From Myxococcales bacterium (GTDB taxonomy: Bacteria; Myxococcota_A; Polyangia; Polyangiales; Houyiibacteriaceae): a stretch of 61,965 nt of DNA. The stretch is from the NCBI GenBank assembly GCA_019637115.1, contig JAHBWH010000028.1:1-61965 (forward strand). The letters are read 5' to 3'. Under the pieces are notes generated by a model. It was not told the DNA's origin. It saw only the letters and a program-made list of their open reading frames with translations, and made no database searches. Numbering within the stretch: position 1 is the stretch's first letter; each line of letters opens with the position of its first letter. The position numbers and the translations under genes are program-made. Of the stretch, positions 38,115 to 46,696 are shown piece by piece.

Positions 38115-38197
38115 AGGGCAGGGGCAGGGGCAGGGGCAGCGGCAGAGGCAGGGGCAGAGGCAGGGGCAGGGGCAGGGGCAGGGGCAGGGGCAGGGGA
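38115..38197 (+). repeat. GGGGCA hexamer repeat in the iscS leader
   Basis: About fourteen GGGGCA units with occasional AGAGGCA or AGCGGCA variants end 23 bases before the iscS ATG. G-runs of four every six bases on the coding strand form a strong G-quadruplex motif, which would be present in the mRNA leader. The same hexamer occurs upstream of hutU. Confidence 0.88.
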
Positions 38198-38220
38198 CAT
38201 TGTTGCTATCGTTTGTACTG

Positions 38221-39399
38221 ATGCCCCTCTACCTCGATCATCACGCCACGACGCCTCTCGATCCGCGGGTGCTCGAGGCGATGCTGCCCTTCTTCGGGGA
38301 GCGCTTCGGCAACGCCGGGAGCGCGCACCTGCACGGGCGCGACGTGAAGCGGGCCGTCGAAGAAGCGCGCGACGCGGTGGCCGCGCTGGTCGGCGGGAGC
38401 GCGCGCGAGCTGATCTTCACGAGCGGCGCCACCGAGAGCGACAACCTCGCGCTCGCGGGCGTGATGCGCTGGCGGCGCGCCCGCGAGGGCCGCGACCACC
38501 TCGTCGTCACCGAGATCGAGCACGACGCCGTGCGCCTCCCCGCCGAGCGGCTGGCGCGCGAGGGTTTTCGCGTGAGCACCCTCCCCGTCGACGCCCGCGG
38601 CTACGTCTCGCCGGAGGCGCTGGCCGAGGTCTGCGACGAGAAGACCGCGCTCGTGAGCGTGTGCTTCACGCAGAGCGAGGTCGGCGCCATCCAAGACCTC
38701 GACGCGCTCGGCGCGATCGCGCGCGCGAAGGGCGCGTGGCTCCACTCCGACGCCGCGCAGGGCGTGGGCTACGCGCCGCTCGACGCGCGCGCGATGCCCG
38801 TCGACCTGCTCAGCCTGTCGGCGCACAAGATGTACGGCCCCAAGGGGGTCGGCGCGCTCTGGGTCCGGCGCGACGGCCCGCGCGTACGCCTCGAGCCCTT
38901 GCTCGAGGGCGGGGGTCAGGAGAACGGGCTGCGGAGCGGCACGACCAACGTCCCCGGGGTCGTGGGCTTCGGCGCGGCCGCGGCGCTGATGTCTGCCGAA
39001 GGCGCAGACGAAGCGCGCCGACTGCGCGCGCTGCGGGACGCGCTCCATGCCGAGCTCTCGACGCTCGAGGGCGTGCACCTGCACGGGCCACCCCTCGACC
39101 ACCCTCGCCACCCAGGCAACCTCAACCTCGGCTTCGACGGCGTCGAAGGCGAAGGTCTCTTGCTCGCGCTGATGCCCGCGGTCTCGCTCTCGAGCGGCTC
39201 AGCCTGCGCGAGCGCCAAACCGGGCCCGAGCCGGACCCTCCTCGCCCTCGGCGTGCCGCGCGACCGCGCGTCGGCGAGCCTGCGCTTCGGCCTCGGCCGC
39301 GAGACGAGCGATCGCGACGTCGCGCAGGTCGCGGCCGCGGTCCGCGACGCGCTGTGCCGGTTACGCGCGCGCTCACCACGTCGACCCGAAGCCGGCTGA
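38221..39399 (+). CDS. iscS: Cysteine desulfurase (NifS/IscS type)
   Basis: PLP enzyme (392 aa) that removes sulfur from cysteine for Fe-S clusters and other thio-compounds. The N-terminus MPLYLDHHATTPLDP is typical. H101 (EIEHDAV) stacks on the PLP, K203 (LSAHKMYGPKG) forms the internal aldimine, and the persulfide Cys is C329 in SSGSACAS. The short loop around the catalytic Cys is of group I (NifS/IscS) type. It is divergent to iscA. The ATG is preceded by no obvious purine-rich site except the GGGGCA run, so translation initiation may depend on leader structure. Confidence 0.92.
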   Translation: MPLYLDHHATTPLDPRVLEAMLPFFGERFGNAGSAHLHGRDVKRAVEEARDAVAALVGGSARELIFTSGATESDNLALAGVMRWRRAREGRDHLVVTEIEHDAVRLPAERLAREGFRVSTLPVDARGYVSPEALAEVCDEKTALVSVCFTQSEVGAIQDLDALGAIARAKGAWLHSDAAQGVGYAPLDARAMPVDLLSLSAHKMYGPKGVGALWVRRDGPRVRLEPLLEGGGQENGLRSGTTNVPGVVGFGAAAALMSAEGADEARRLRALRDALHAELSTLEGVHLHGPPLDHPRHPGNLNLGFDGVEGEGLLLALMPAVSLSSGSACASAKPGPSRTLLALGVPRDRASASLRFGLGRETSDRDVAQVAAAVRDALCRLRARSPRRPEAG

Positions 39400-39440
39400 G
39401 GGCCCGCCTCCGCATCGCCCGAGCCCGCACGCCATCACTG

Positions 39441-39589
39441 AGTACAGCCAGGAGTTCGTGACCAGGTGCAAAGAGGCGCGTGTCCAGCAAGGCGGCGACG
39501 AAGGAGCGGGTTGTTGGCCCGTGACTGAGGAGCAACGCAGCTGGACGGGATGGATCTGCCGCGGTCACGAACTCCTGGGGAACTGTACT
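39441..39589. mobile_element. MITE-like element with about 23-bp terminal inverted repeats
   Basis: The left end reads AGTACAG then CCAGGAGTTCGTGACC. The right end, read on the other strand, is AGTACAGTTCC then CCAGGAGTTCGTGACC, identical except for four extra bases. ACTGAG occurs at both edges (39437-39442 and 39587-39592), a possible target duplication overlapping the first bases of the inverted repeat. No gene is inside the 149 bases. The flanks within 39400-39756 also have no gene. Confidence 0.55.
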
Positions 39590-39756
39590 GAGCGCGGCTC
39601 GACTCCGCACGCCCCGCTGCTGGCCGCTCGGGCCACCTCGCTAGGTCGGCCGAACCACCGCGGGGGCGGGCGCTGCTCGACGCGGACCCCGCCTCTCACA
39701 TCGGCGCCGCAGGAGGGGGGCGGCGTCCCGCCGGCGTGCCGGCGGGACCGCGACGC

Positions 39757-40023
39757 TCAGTCGGCGTCCTCTTCGTCGTCCTCGTCGTCCTCCCACTCGC
39801 CCTCTTCCTCTTCGTCCCACTCCTCCTCGTCGCTCAGGCTCTCCATCAGATCTTCGATGGCCATCACGACGTCACGGACGGACTCCTCGACCGCGAGCTC
39901 GCGGCCCGCGACGAGCACGCGCGCCTTCCCGTCGTCGCCGGGGAGCACGGCTGCGAGGTGCTCGATGCTGACGAGCAGCGGCTCGTCGCCCTTGGCCCCC
40001 TGAGGGGTCAGCAAGATGAACAT
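39757..40023 (-). CDS. Small acidic protein with FlbD-like N-terminus
   Basis: Hypothetical protein of 88 aa. The first 60 residues (MFILLTPQGAKGDEPLLVSIEHLAAVLPGDD to VREVVMAIEDLME-like) resemble the single small domain of FlbD-like proteins, in which a beta meander is followed by one helix. The last 25 residues are almost entirely Glu/Asp. There is no flagellar gene nearby, so the FlbD role is unlikely; the similarity is by pattern only. The start was chosen at ATG 40023. The longer frame upstream runs into repeats. Confidence 0.55.
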   Translation of the reverse strand: MFILLTPQGAKGDEPLLVSIEHLAAVLPGDDGKARVLVAGRELAVEESVRDVVMAIEDLMESLSDEEEWDEEEEGEWEDDEDDEEDAD

Positions 40024-40300
40024 GGTGCCTCCACGCCGCGGAGTTCGTAGGTCGCGACGTCGGCGGACCCTAGTACACCCGCCCGGAAGTTCGAGCCCTG
40101 TTCGAGCGCTCGCGCCGACCAGTCGGCGACCAGCACCCGACGAGGCCGGCTCGGCGGTGGGCTTCCAGAGGCCCGCGGTCGGCCCAAGCCGGCCCGCACA
40201 CATCGAGCGCTCACCGCAGCAGACAGCACAGCCGCGTAGCCCTCGGCGTCCTCATACGAGGACTCTCGGTCCCGCCCCGAAGAGACCCGGCAAAAAGGGG

Positions 40301-40543
40301 GTCGCCGTTTTCGCAAGCCGCCCCTCCGCACGGCTCGTGGGAGGGGCCCGCGGGGCTTTGCCCGGTGGGGGAGGGGCCAGCGGCAGCCCCTCGAAAGAGC
40401 TGAAGAGCAGCTCCGCCGTTTTGGCAAGCCGCCCTACCGGACGGCGCGCAGCTCGCGGAGCGAGCGTAGGCTCGCGGGAGGGGGCCCCGCGGGGCTTCAT
40501 GCCTCGTGGAGGAGGGGCTGGCGACAGCCCCTCGAAAGAGCTG
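40301..40543 (+). repeat. Dispersed noncoding repeat, two tandem copies
   Basis: Copy 1 spans about 40301-40404 and copy 2 about 40405-40543. Both read GCCGTTTTxGCAAGCCG, a GGGAGGGGxCCCGCGGGGCTT block, GGAGGGGC and finally CAGCCCCTCGAAAGAGCTG. They match the element at 11906-12042. They end 8 bases before the MerR gene start, so the second copy forms its promoter or leader. The remaining part of 40024-40300 shows no gene. Confidence 0.7.
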
Positions 40544-40551
40544 TCTAGATC

Positions 40552-41526
40552 TTGTGGAAATCCAGCGAGGTCAGCACCACACTCCCGGACGTGGACCGTG
40601 GAGAGTACCGAATCGGGACCGTCTCGAAGCTGACGGGCGTCGACCCTCACACCATTCGCGCGTGGGAGCGACGCTACGGCGCGATCGTCCCGAAGCGGAC
40701 GGACGGCGGCACGCGGCTCTACGGTGACGAGGACGTCCGTCGCCTCCGGCTCCTCAAGGCGGTCACGGATGCTGGCGACGCAATCGGAGTCGTCGCGAAC
40801 CTCGAGGACGGCGACCTACGCGCGCGGCTCTCGGCCCTCGCTGGCGTGAGCCCCGAGCCGGCAGCCCCGAGCGGCCCTCCGCGTCTCGGCCTCCTCGGCC
40901 GCGGCCTCGTCACGCGTGTCAGCGACCGCGACGGCTTGAACATCGTGCTCGACGCGGAGCGCGTCGACGAGCTCCTCCGGCTCGGGAAGGAGCAGCCCAT
41001 CGACGTCCTCGTCGCCCACCTGCCCGCGCTCGAGCCCGCGCCCGCCATCAACCTCGAGCGCGTCGTCGGCGCGCTCGGCGTCAGCGGCGTGATCGTCCTC
41101 TACGAGTTCGCCTCCCGCCGCGCGCTGGCCGAGCTCTCGCGCCGTGGGGCGACGCTGCTCCGCGGTCCGCTCCCGACCCACGAGCTCGAGACCTCGCTGC
41201 AGGACCTGCTCGCCGTCAAGCGCGCGCCGCGCCCGAGCGCGAGCGCGCGCAGCGACGACGAAGAGCCCCCCGAGCGCCTCTTCGACGACCTGCAGCTCAC
41301 GCGCCTGCGCGACATCGCGTCGTCCGTGCAGTGCGAGTGCCCCAACCACCTCGCGACCTTGGTCGAGAGCCTGGTCGCGTTCGAGGAGTACTCGCGCCGC
41401 TGCGAGAGCGCCGACCCCGAGGACGAGGCCCTGCACGGTCGCCTTCGCCGAGGCACCGGGCGCGCGCGTGCAGTCGTCGAAGCCCTGCTCGTCGATCTGA
41501 TCGAGTACGACGACCTCACGCTCTGA
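40552..41526 (+). CDS. MerR-family regulator with degenerate CarH-like sensor region
   Basis: DNA-binding regulator of 324 aa. The winged helix runs YRIGTVSKLTGVDPHTIRAWERRYGAIVPKRTDGGTRLYGDEDVRRLRLL (about 18-68), the MerR/MlrA/CarH type with a WERRYG recognition helix. The C-terminal 230 residues look like a Rossmann-type fold (RLGLLGRGLV to THELETSLQDLL) and a helical end. In CarH/LitR-type photoreceptors this part binds B12 through an E/D-x-H-x2-G motif, which I do not find. It therefore probably does not bind B12. A TTG start is given. A GTG at 40591 would drop 13 residues. Confidence 0.8.
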   Translation: MWKSSEVSTTLPDVDRGEYRIGTVSKLTGVDPHTIRAWERRYGAIVPKRTDGGTRLYGDEDVRRLRLLKAVTDAGDAIGVVANLEDGDLRARLSALAGVSPEPAAPSGPPRLGLLGRGLVTRVSDRDGLNIVLDAERVDELLRLGKEQPIDVLVAHLPALEPAPAINLERVVGALGVSGVIVLYEFASRRALAELSRRGATLLRGPLPTHELETSLQDLLAVKRAPRPSASARSDDEEPPERLFDDLQLTRLRDIASSVQCECPNHLATLVESLVAFEEYSRRCESADPEDEALHGRLRRGTGRARAVVEALLVDLIEYDDLTL

Positions 41527-41796
41527 GCTCGCGAGCCGAGCCCTGCCCAAGCGGCGCGCAGCGAGCCCGATCGTCGCGCCACGCTCTCGCATGATCTCGA
41601 TCGCCTGGTGCACCTCGGTGGATTGCGCCCAAGACTCCGCCTTCGGAAACATGCAGCTCTTCGGGAATTGTGGGGATTGTGGGGATGGCGAAGGTCGAGA
41701 GCCACGAGAAAACGGAAAACCACCTTCGAGAGAGCCGAAGGATCAGTCTTGCGCTCTCGCCGTATCGCCCCATGAATTCGCATTTTGGGAGGGACG

Positions 41797-42456
41797 ATGC
41801 TGGGCTGGATGAGAGACCCTCGAAAGATCCCGATGCCTCCTCGCGAGGAGGCGCCCGTGGGGCGGAGCGCTCCTGCCTTCGCGATCCCCAAGGCGCACTT
41901 CTCGAATGGAAACCAGCTCGTCCCCCCGTGGCCCGAAGGGCACGAGGTAGCGATGTTCGGTATGGGCTGCTTCTGGGGTGCAGAGCGCCGCATGTGGCAT
42001 ACGCGCGGCGTGTACTCGACCCACGTCGGCTACGCTGGCGGCTACACCCCGCACCCGACCTACGAGGAGGTCTGCACCGGGCGCACCGGCCACAACGAGG
42101 TCGTGCGCGTCGTCTTCGACCCCGCCGTGCTCCCCTACGCCCAGCTCCTGCGCGTCTTCTGGGAGTCCCACGACCCGACGCAGGGCATGCGGCAGGGCAA
42201 CGACGTCGGCACGCAATACCGCAGCGGCATCTACGTCTTCGACGAGGCGCAGCGCGCGATCGCCGAGCGCACCAAAGAAGACTACGCCGCGCGCCTCGAA
42301 GAGGCGGGCTACGACACGATCACCACCGAGATCGTCGACGCGCCGACGTTCTACTACGCGGAGCCCTACCACCAGCAGTACCTCGCCAAGAACCCGCACG
42401 GCTATTGCGGGCTCGGCGGCACCGGGGTGAGCTGCCCCGTGGGGCCATCGCTTTGA
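41797..42456 (+). CDS. msrA: Peptide methionine-S-sulfoxide reductase MsrA
   Basis: Repairs methionine-S-sulfoxide in proteins (219 aa, cytoplasmic). The catalytic Cys is C58 in [36 protein letters not shown] and [19 protein letters not shown] are the family core. [24 protein letters not shown] carries the resolving cysteines at the C-terminus. A strong ribosome-binding site (GGGAGGGAC) precedes the ATG. It is translationally coupled to the flavin reductase downstream (TTGA overlap). The 270 bases upstream (41527-41796) have no clear gene. Confidence 0.95.
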   Translation: MLGWMRDPRKIPMPPREEAPVGRSAPAFAIPKAHFSNGNQLVPPWPEGHEVAMFGMGCFWGAERRMWHTRGVYSTHVGYAGGYTPHPTYEEVCTGRTGHNEVVRVVFDPAVLPYAQLLRVFWESHDPTQGMRQGNDVGTQYRSGIYVFDEAQRAIAERTKEDYAARLEEAGYDTITTEIVDAPTFYYAEPYHQQYLAKNPHGYCGLGGTGVSCPVGPSL

Positions 42457-42992
42457 CCGCGCTCCTAGGCTTCAGCGGCAGCCTCCGCCGCCGCTCCTTC
42501 AACACCGCCCTCTTGCGCGCGACGGCCGAGCTCGCGCCGGAGGGCGTCACGCTCACGCTCGCGGACTACCGCGACGTGCCGCTCTACGACGGAGACCTGG
42601 AGACCCCCGCGTCCGTCGAGCGATTGAAGGCCGAGGTCGCCGCCGCCGACGGCGTGATCATCGCGACCCCCGAGTACAACTACGGCATCCCAGGCCCGCT
42701 GAAGAACGTGCTCGACTGGCTCTCTCGGCCCGCCTACCAGAGCGTCTTCCGCGACAAGCCCGTCGCGATCCTCGGCGCCGCGCCGGGCGTGGTCGGCACC
42801 GCGCGGGCTCAGGGGCAGCTCAAGCAGGTGCTGCTGGGCATGGCCAGCGAGGTCTTCCCCTGGCCCGAGGTCCTCGTCGGCAGCTGCGCCGCTCGCTTCG
42901 ACGACTCCCTCGCGCTGACGGACGAGAAGACCCGCGAGGTCGTCGGCGCGATGGTCGCGGCCTTCGCGATGCGCGTCGCGCGTGGCCGCTGA
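42453..42992 (+). CDS. NADPH-dependent FMN reductase family protein
   Basis: Flavodoxin-fold oxidoreductase of 179 aa. The FMN phosphate loop is [18 protein letters not shown] at the N-terminus, and [21 protein letters not shown] is the second family motif. A TTG start overlapping the msrA stop (TTGA) gives the exact domain start. No earlier start in this frame outside msrA is plausible. Relatives reduce quinones, azo dyes or chromate. Coupling to msrA suggests a role in oxidative or electrophile stress. Confidence 0.9.
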   Translation: MTALLGFSGSLRRRSFNTALLRATAELAPEGVTLTLADYRDVPLYDGDLETPASVERLKAEVAAADGVIIATPEYNYGIPGPLKNVLDWLSRPAYQSVFRDKPVAILGAAPGVVGTARAQGQLKQVLLGMASEVFPWPEVLVGSCAARFDDSLALTDEKTREVVGAMVAAFAMRVARGR

Positions 42993-43017
42993 TCGCACGT
43001 CACCGCTCGGCCGCCAA

Positions 43018-43842
43018 TCAGTCGATGGGGTACGGCGGGAAGCGCGGGACGTCGTCCGGGATCGGCCACTGATCGCCCCAGAGGCTCGCACCTCCATCGA
43101 TCGTGAAGGTCTGCCCCGTGACGAAGTCCGCCTGCGTCGAGCAGAGGTAGACGATGAGGTGACCGACCTCCTCGGCGCTGCCAAGACGCTTGAGCGGCGC
43201 GCTGCGCTCGGCCGTCTCGAGGAGCTGCGGGGGGTATTGCTTGGTGCCCGAGGTCTTGATGACGCCGGGGGCGACCGCGTTGACGCGGATGCCGAATTGC
43301 GCCCACTCGACCGCGAGCGACTTCGTGAGGTTCTCCACACCCGCGCGCGCGGCCCCGGTGTGGGCCATGCCCGGGAAGCCTCGCGCGATCTGGGCGATGA
43401 CGTTCACGATCCGCCCGCGGCGCTGCGGAATGAACGCCTTGGTCGCGGTCGCGTGGGTGAAGTTCCACGTGCCGATGAGGTTGTTGCGGATGACGGCCTC
43501 GAAGCCGCGCGGCGAGAGATGCTGCGCGGTCGAGGGGAACTGGCCGCCGGCGTTGTTGACCAGCACGTCGAGGCGGCCGAGCTCGGCGATCGCGCCGTCG
43601 AGGAAGCTCCCGACGGCGTCGTAGTCGCGGATGTCACACGGCGCCGCGTAGACTTTGGCGCCCTCACGCAGCGTTCGGAGCGCATCGGCCGCCGCGTCGA
43701 GCGGCTCCTTGCGCCTCGCGCAGAGGGCGACGTCGGCCCCGAGGCGCACCAGCTCGGACGCCACCGCGAAGCCGATGCCGGTTCCACCGCCCGTCACGAG
43801 CGCGGTAGTGTCGGCGAAGAGCCCGGGAGCAAAGATCGTCAT
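43018..43842 (-). CDS. Short-chain dehydrogenase/reductase (DECR/PECR-like)
   Basis: NAD(P)-dependent SDR of 274 aa. The cofactor loop is TGGGTGIG, with NNAGG next and the Ser-bearing strand VNVIAQ. The usual Y-x3-K active site is not present in standard form. The corresponding segment is MAHTGAARAGVENLTKSLAVEW, in which the Tyr is replaced while the Lys is kept. This is the pattern of dienoyl-CoA and trans-enoyl-CoA reductases and related acyl-CoA/terpene enzymes, so a C=C reduction on an acyl-CoA is likely. The end PDDVPRFPPYPID also fits that branch. Start MTIFAPGLF gives the canonical distance to the cofactor loop. Confidence 0.87.
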   Translation of the reverse strand: MTIFAPGLFADTTALVTGGGTGIGFAVASELVRLGADVALCARRKEPLDAAADALRTLREGAKVYAAPCDIRDYDAVGSFLDGAIAELGRLDVLVNNAGGQFPSTAQHLSPRGFEAVIRNNLIGTWNFTHATATKAFIPQRRGRIVNVIAQIARGFPGMAHTGAARAGVENLTKSLAVEWAQFGIRVNAVAPGVIKTSGTKQYPPQLLETAERSAPLKRLGSAEEVGHLIVYLCSTQADFVTGQTFTIDGGASLWGDQWPIPDDVPRFPPYPID

Positions 43843-44048
43843 CGCCGCGCGTTCTAGCACGGGCCCCCCGCCGACGGTGCTGGATGTGAAGCGTTTTACT
43901 TCCGACGTGCGATAACCCGCGAACAACGCTCGCGTTTTTCGTGCGTGCAGCGGGCGGGGCCGTCAGACAGGCCGACGCCGGTCTGCGAACGTCCGGCCGT
44001 TTCGGCCGAAAGTCGGCGCGTCGCGACCGAGACGCTACGATCCGGAGC

Positions 44049-45893
44049 GTGGAACCGGCCGACGAGAAGCGAGGAGGAGCGTGGCCCGCCCTCGGGCGAG
44101 CCTACCGACGCGCCCTCCGACCACGGCCGACGCTCGCGGGTCGCGACGCGCGACGACCGCGAGGTGGGTGGCTCGCGATCCGAGACACGCCTCCGACCCG
44201 AGACGCAGCGCAGCCGACGCTCGCAGTCCGAGACACGCCGCGACGTTCGCGGACGCTCGCGTCCCGAAGCGCGGTGCGTCCGCGAGGTTGGCCAGCGCAC
44301 GCGATCCGAGGCGCGATCCGAGGGTGGCTCGCGCTCGGGCTCGCCGCGACGTGGGCGATCGGGGCCTACGTGTCCTTCGGAGAAGCCCAGCGCCCCCACG
44401 CGGAAGCACGACGCCCCGTCACGCGCACGGTCGAGATCCTCAACGCCGACGCCGCCGTCTACGTCGCACCCCGCGCGGACGCGGCCCGACGCGGCACGCT
44501 CGCGCTCGCGGCGCGCTTCACCCCGCTCGCGCGGGTGGCCGGCCAGGGCTGCGACGGCGAGTGGATCTCGGTCGACGACGGCGCGTGGGTCTGCGGGCGG
44601 CACGTCCGCGCCGTCGGAGCGCCCCCGCATCGACCCGTCGTTCCCACGCTCGAGCCCGGAAAGCACCTCCCCTACGACTACGCCTTCGTCCGCTTCGACG
44701 GGACCCGCGCGTTCATCCACCCCCGCGACGCCGACGTCGACGAGTACTTCACCGCGCTCGGGGACGGGTTCGGCATCGTAGTGACGGGCTTCGAGCGCTA
44801 CGGGGGTCAGCGCTGGGCGCGGACACGTCGGGGTCTCTACGTCGACGCGGACGCGATCGGTATGGCGCGCGGGAGTGAATTCGTCGGGGTCGAGATCCGT
44901 TCGGTGTCCGGGTCCGCTTCTGACGCTGGGGCTGGGGCCGGGGCTGGGTCTGTTTCCGGGTCCGTTTCCGGGTCCGTTTCCGGGTCCGCTTCCGGGTCCG
45001 CTTCCGGGTCCGCTTCCGTTTCCGCTTCCGTTTCCGCTTCCGGGTCCGCTTCCGCTTCCGGGTCCGTTTCCGGGTCCGGGTCCGCTTCCGGGTCCGCTTC
45101 CGGGTCCGCTTCCGGGTCCGCTTCCGGGTCCGCTTCTGGGTCCGCGTCCGCTTCCGGGTCTGGGTCTGGACCTGCCGGGTCCGGGTCCGGGGCCCGGGCC
45201 GTCTCCACGTTGGGCGCGGCGGTCGTTTCGGCGCCCTTGCGCCGAGAGGGGGAGCTGCTCGCCGTCCCCGTGGGCTGGGTTCGACGTCCCGGCGCGACGG
45301 TGCACGCGCGTCGCGGTGGGCCCGTGGTCCGGCGCGCGGGGGGGCGCGAGCTGGTCGAGATCGCGCGGACCGACCGCGGCTGGGCCGAGCTCGTGAGCGG
45401 CGAGTGGATCCGCGTCGCGCACCTCCACCTCGCCCGCCCCACCCGCCGGCCCGGCGAGGTCCCGGCGGGCGGCACCTGGATCGACGTCGACGTCCGCGCC
45501 CAGACCCTCGTCTTCTGGCGCGGCGAGCGCCCCGAGTACGCGACGCTGACGAGCACGGGCCGGCCGGGGCCGAGCGCCACGCCGCCCGGTGTCCACCGCA
45601 TCTGGGTCAAGCTCGCCTTCAGCGACATGGACGACCTCGAGCGCGTCGACGCCGAGCGCAATTACGCGATCGAGCAGGTGCCGTGGGTGCAGTACTTCGA
45701 GCGCGGCAACGGGATCCACGCGGCCTTCTGGCACGACGACTTCGGCCGCCGCCGCAGCCACGGCTGCGTCAACCTCTCCCCCGCCGACGCCCGCGCCCTC
45801 TACCTTCTGACCGACCCCCCGGTCCCTCCCGGTTGGACGGCGATCTTTCCCCGCGACGACGAGCCGACGACCTACGTCCAGGTCCGCGACTGA
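44049..45893 (+). CDS. L,D-transpeptidase (YkuD) with SH3-like region and Ser-Gly repeat linker
   Basis: Predicted periplasmic cell-wall enzyme of 614 aa that forms 3-3 peptidoglycan cross-links or attaches proteins. After a basic, Arg-rich N-terminus one membrane segment (WLALGLAATWAIGAYVSFG) anchors it. An SH3-like region follows (VEILNADAAVYVAPRADAARRGTLALAARFTPLARV). Then comes a roughly 95-residue S-G/S-A/S-V repeat linker encoded by 44911-45200. The catalytic YkuD domain is C-terminal with SHGCVNLSP, His/Gly/Cys active site, in HDDFGRRRSHGCVN. GTG 44049 has GGAG upstream. A GTG at 43941 is an alternative start. Confidence 0.85.
   Translation: MEPADEKRGGAWPALGRAYRRALRPRPTLAGRDARRPRGGWLAIRDTPPTRDAAQPTLAVRDTPRRSRTLASRSAVRPRGWPAHAIRGAIRGWLALGLAATWAIGAYVSFGEAQRPHAEARRPVTRTVEILNADAAVYVAPRADAARRGTLALAARFTPLARVAGQGCDGEWISVDDGAWVCGRHVRAVGAPPHRPVVPTLEPGKHLPYDYAFVRFDGTRAFIHPRDADVDEYFTALGDGFGIVVTGFERYGGQRWARTRRGLYVDADAIGMARGSEFVGVEIRSVSGSASDAGAGAGAGSVSGSVSGSVSGSASGSASGSASVSASVSASGSASASGSVSGSGSASGSASGSASGSASGSASGSASASGSGSGPAGSGSGARAVSTLGAAVVSAPLRREGELLAVPVGWVRRPGATVHARRGGPVVRRAGGRELVEIARTDRGWAELVSGEWIRVAHLHLARPTRRPGEVPAGGTWIDVDVRAQTLVFWRGERPEYATLTSTGRPGPSATPPGVHRIWVKLAFSDMDDLERVDAERNYAIEQVPWVQYFERGNGIHAAFWHDDFGRRRSHGCVNLSPADARALYLLTDPPVPPGWTAIFPRDDEPTTYVQVRD
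44911..45200 (+). repeat. 6/12-bp tandem repeat inside the L,D-transpeptidase gene
   Basis: TTCCGGGTCCG(C/T) units (12 bases, with TTCCG(C/T) six-base variants) run for about 290 bases and encode alternating S-G-S and S-A/V residues. The frame is preserved. The sequence has almost no other information content, so the linker length is probably variable between strains. Confidence 0.88.
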
Positions 45894-45995
45894 CCGTCAA
45901 TCCCCGAATGGCCATTTGACCCACCGGTCTACGTGACGCAGGGTGCCGGCCTTCACGCGCCGGTCGTGGATGTCGGCGCGCCAAGGAGAGATAGA

Positions 45996-46586
45996 ATGCG
46001 CTCGATGATGATCGCCACGATGGTGGCACTGATGGCCGTGGGATGCGGCGATGATGACGTCACGCCCGGGACGGACGGCGGGATGACGGGCACCGACTCC
46101 GGCATGACCGACACCGACTCCGGCATGACCGACACCGACTCCGGCATGATGACGACGGACCCCTGCGCGGCCTCCGACGCGAACGCGGTCTCGACCGTGG
46201 GCTGCAACGGCGGCTTCGTGAGCGGCGAGCCCGTCGCGAACGGACCGCTCGGCGAGTGCACCCCGGGCGGTGAGGCGATGCCCGCGGGCACCTGCACGAC
46301 GCCGAACACTGTCTGCGCCGCAGGCGAGGGCGAGACCACCGGCGAGTGTGTTTCGGTCTGCGCGCCCGCCAGCACGTACGTCTCGACCGGCGTTTGCCCG
46401 ACGGGCTTCCGTTGCTTCACGCTGAGCGCGGAGGTCGGGATCTGTTTCCGCGACTGTGACGCCACCAACGCCTGCCCGACTGGGATGGAGTGCGACAGCG
46501 AGGGCTCGTGCGTCCCCGCGGACGACGAGGAAGAAGAGGAGGAGGAAGAAGAAGAGGGCGAGGACGACGCGGACCCCGCGGCCTGA
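45996..46586 (+). CDS. Hypothetical Cys-rich lipoprotein
   Basis: Exported protein of 196 aa. The signal MRSMMIATMVALMAVGC has a lipobox. A Thr/Asp/Ser/Gly/Met linker (TDSGMTDTDSGMTDTDSGMM, from a 24-base DNA repeat) is followed by a Cys-rich body with CTPGG, CTTPNTVC, GVCPTGFRC, CFRDC and CPTGMECDSEGSC. It ends in a run of about twelve Glu residues. CPTGMECDSEGSC resembles small disulfide-rich domains of secreted bacterial proteins. A strong ribosome-binding site (AAGGAGAG) precedes the ATG. Function is unknown. Confidence 0.75.
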   Translation: MRSMMIATMVALMAVGCGDDDVTPGTDGGMTGTDSGMTDTDSGMTDTDSGMMTTDPCAASDANAVSTVGCNGGFVSGEPVANGPLGECTPGGEAMPAGTCTTPNTVCAAGEGETTGECVSVCAPASTYVSTGVCPTGFRCFTLSAEVGICFRDCDATNACPTGMECDSEGSCVPADDEEEEEEEEEEGEDDADPAA

Positions 46587-46696
46587 ACCTCACCTTCGCC
46601 CGAACGAGCCGTGCGACCCGCGCCCTGCGCGCTGGGTTGCGCGGCTTCTTCATGAGCGTCATACGCTCGATCCATCGAGTCTCGAGGGGGATTGAA

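Noticed and set aside
41527-41796. Minus-strand frame ESWAQSTEVHQAIEIMRERGA between merR and msrA
   Set aside because: It is protein-like for about 40 codons only, and then runs antisense through the MerR gene. It is too little to call a gene or relic.
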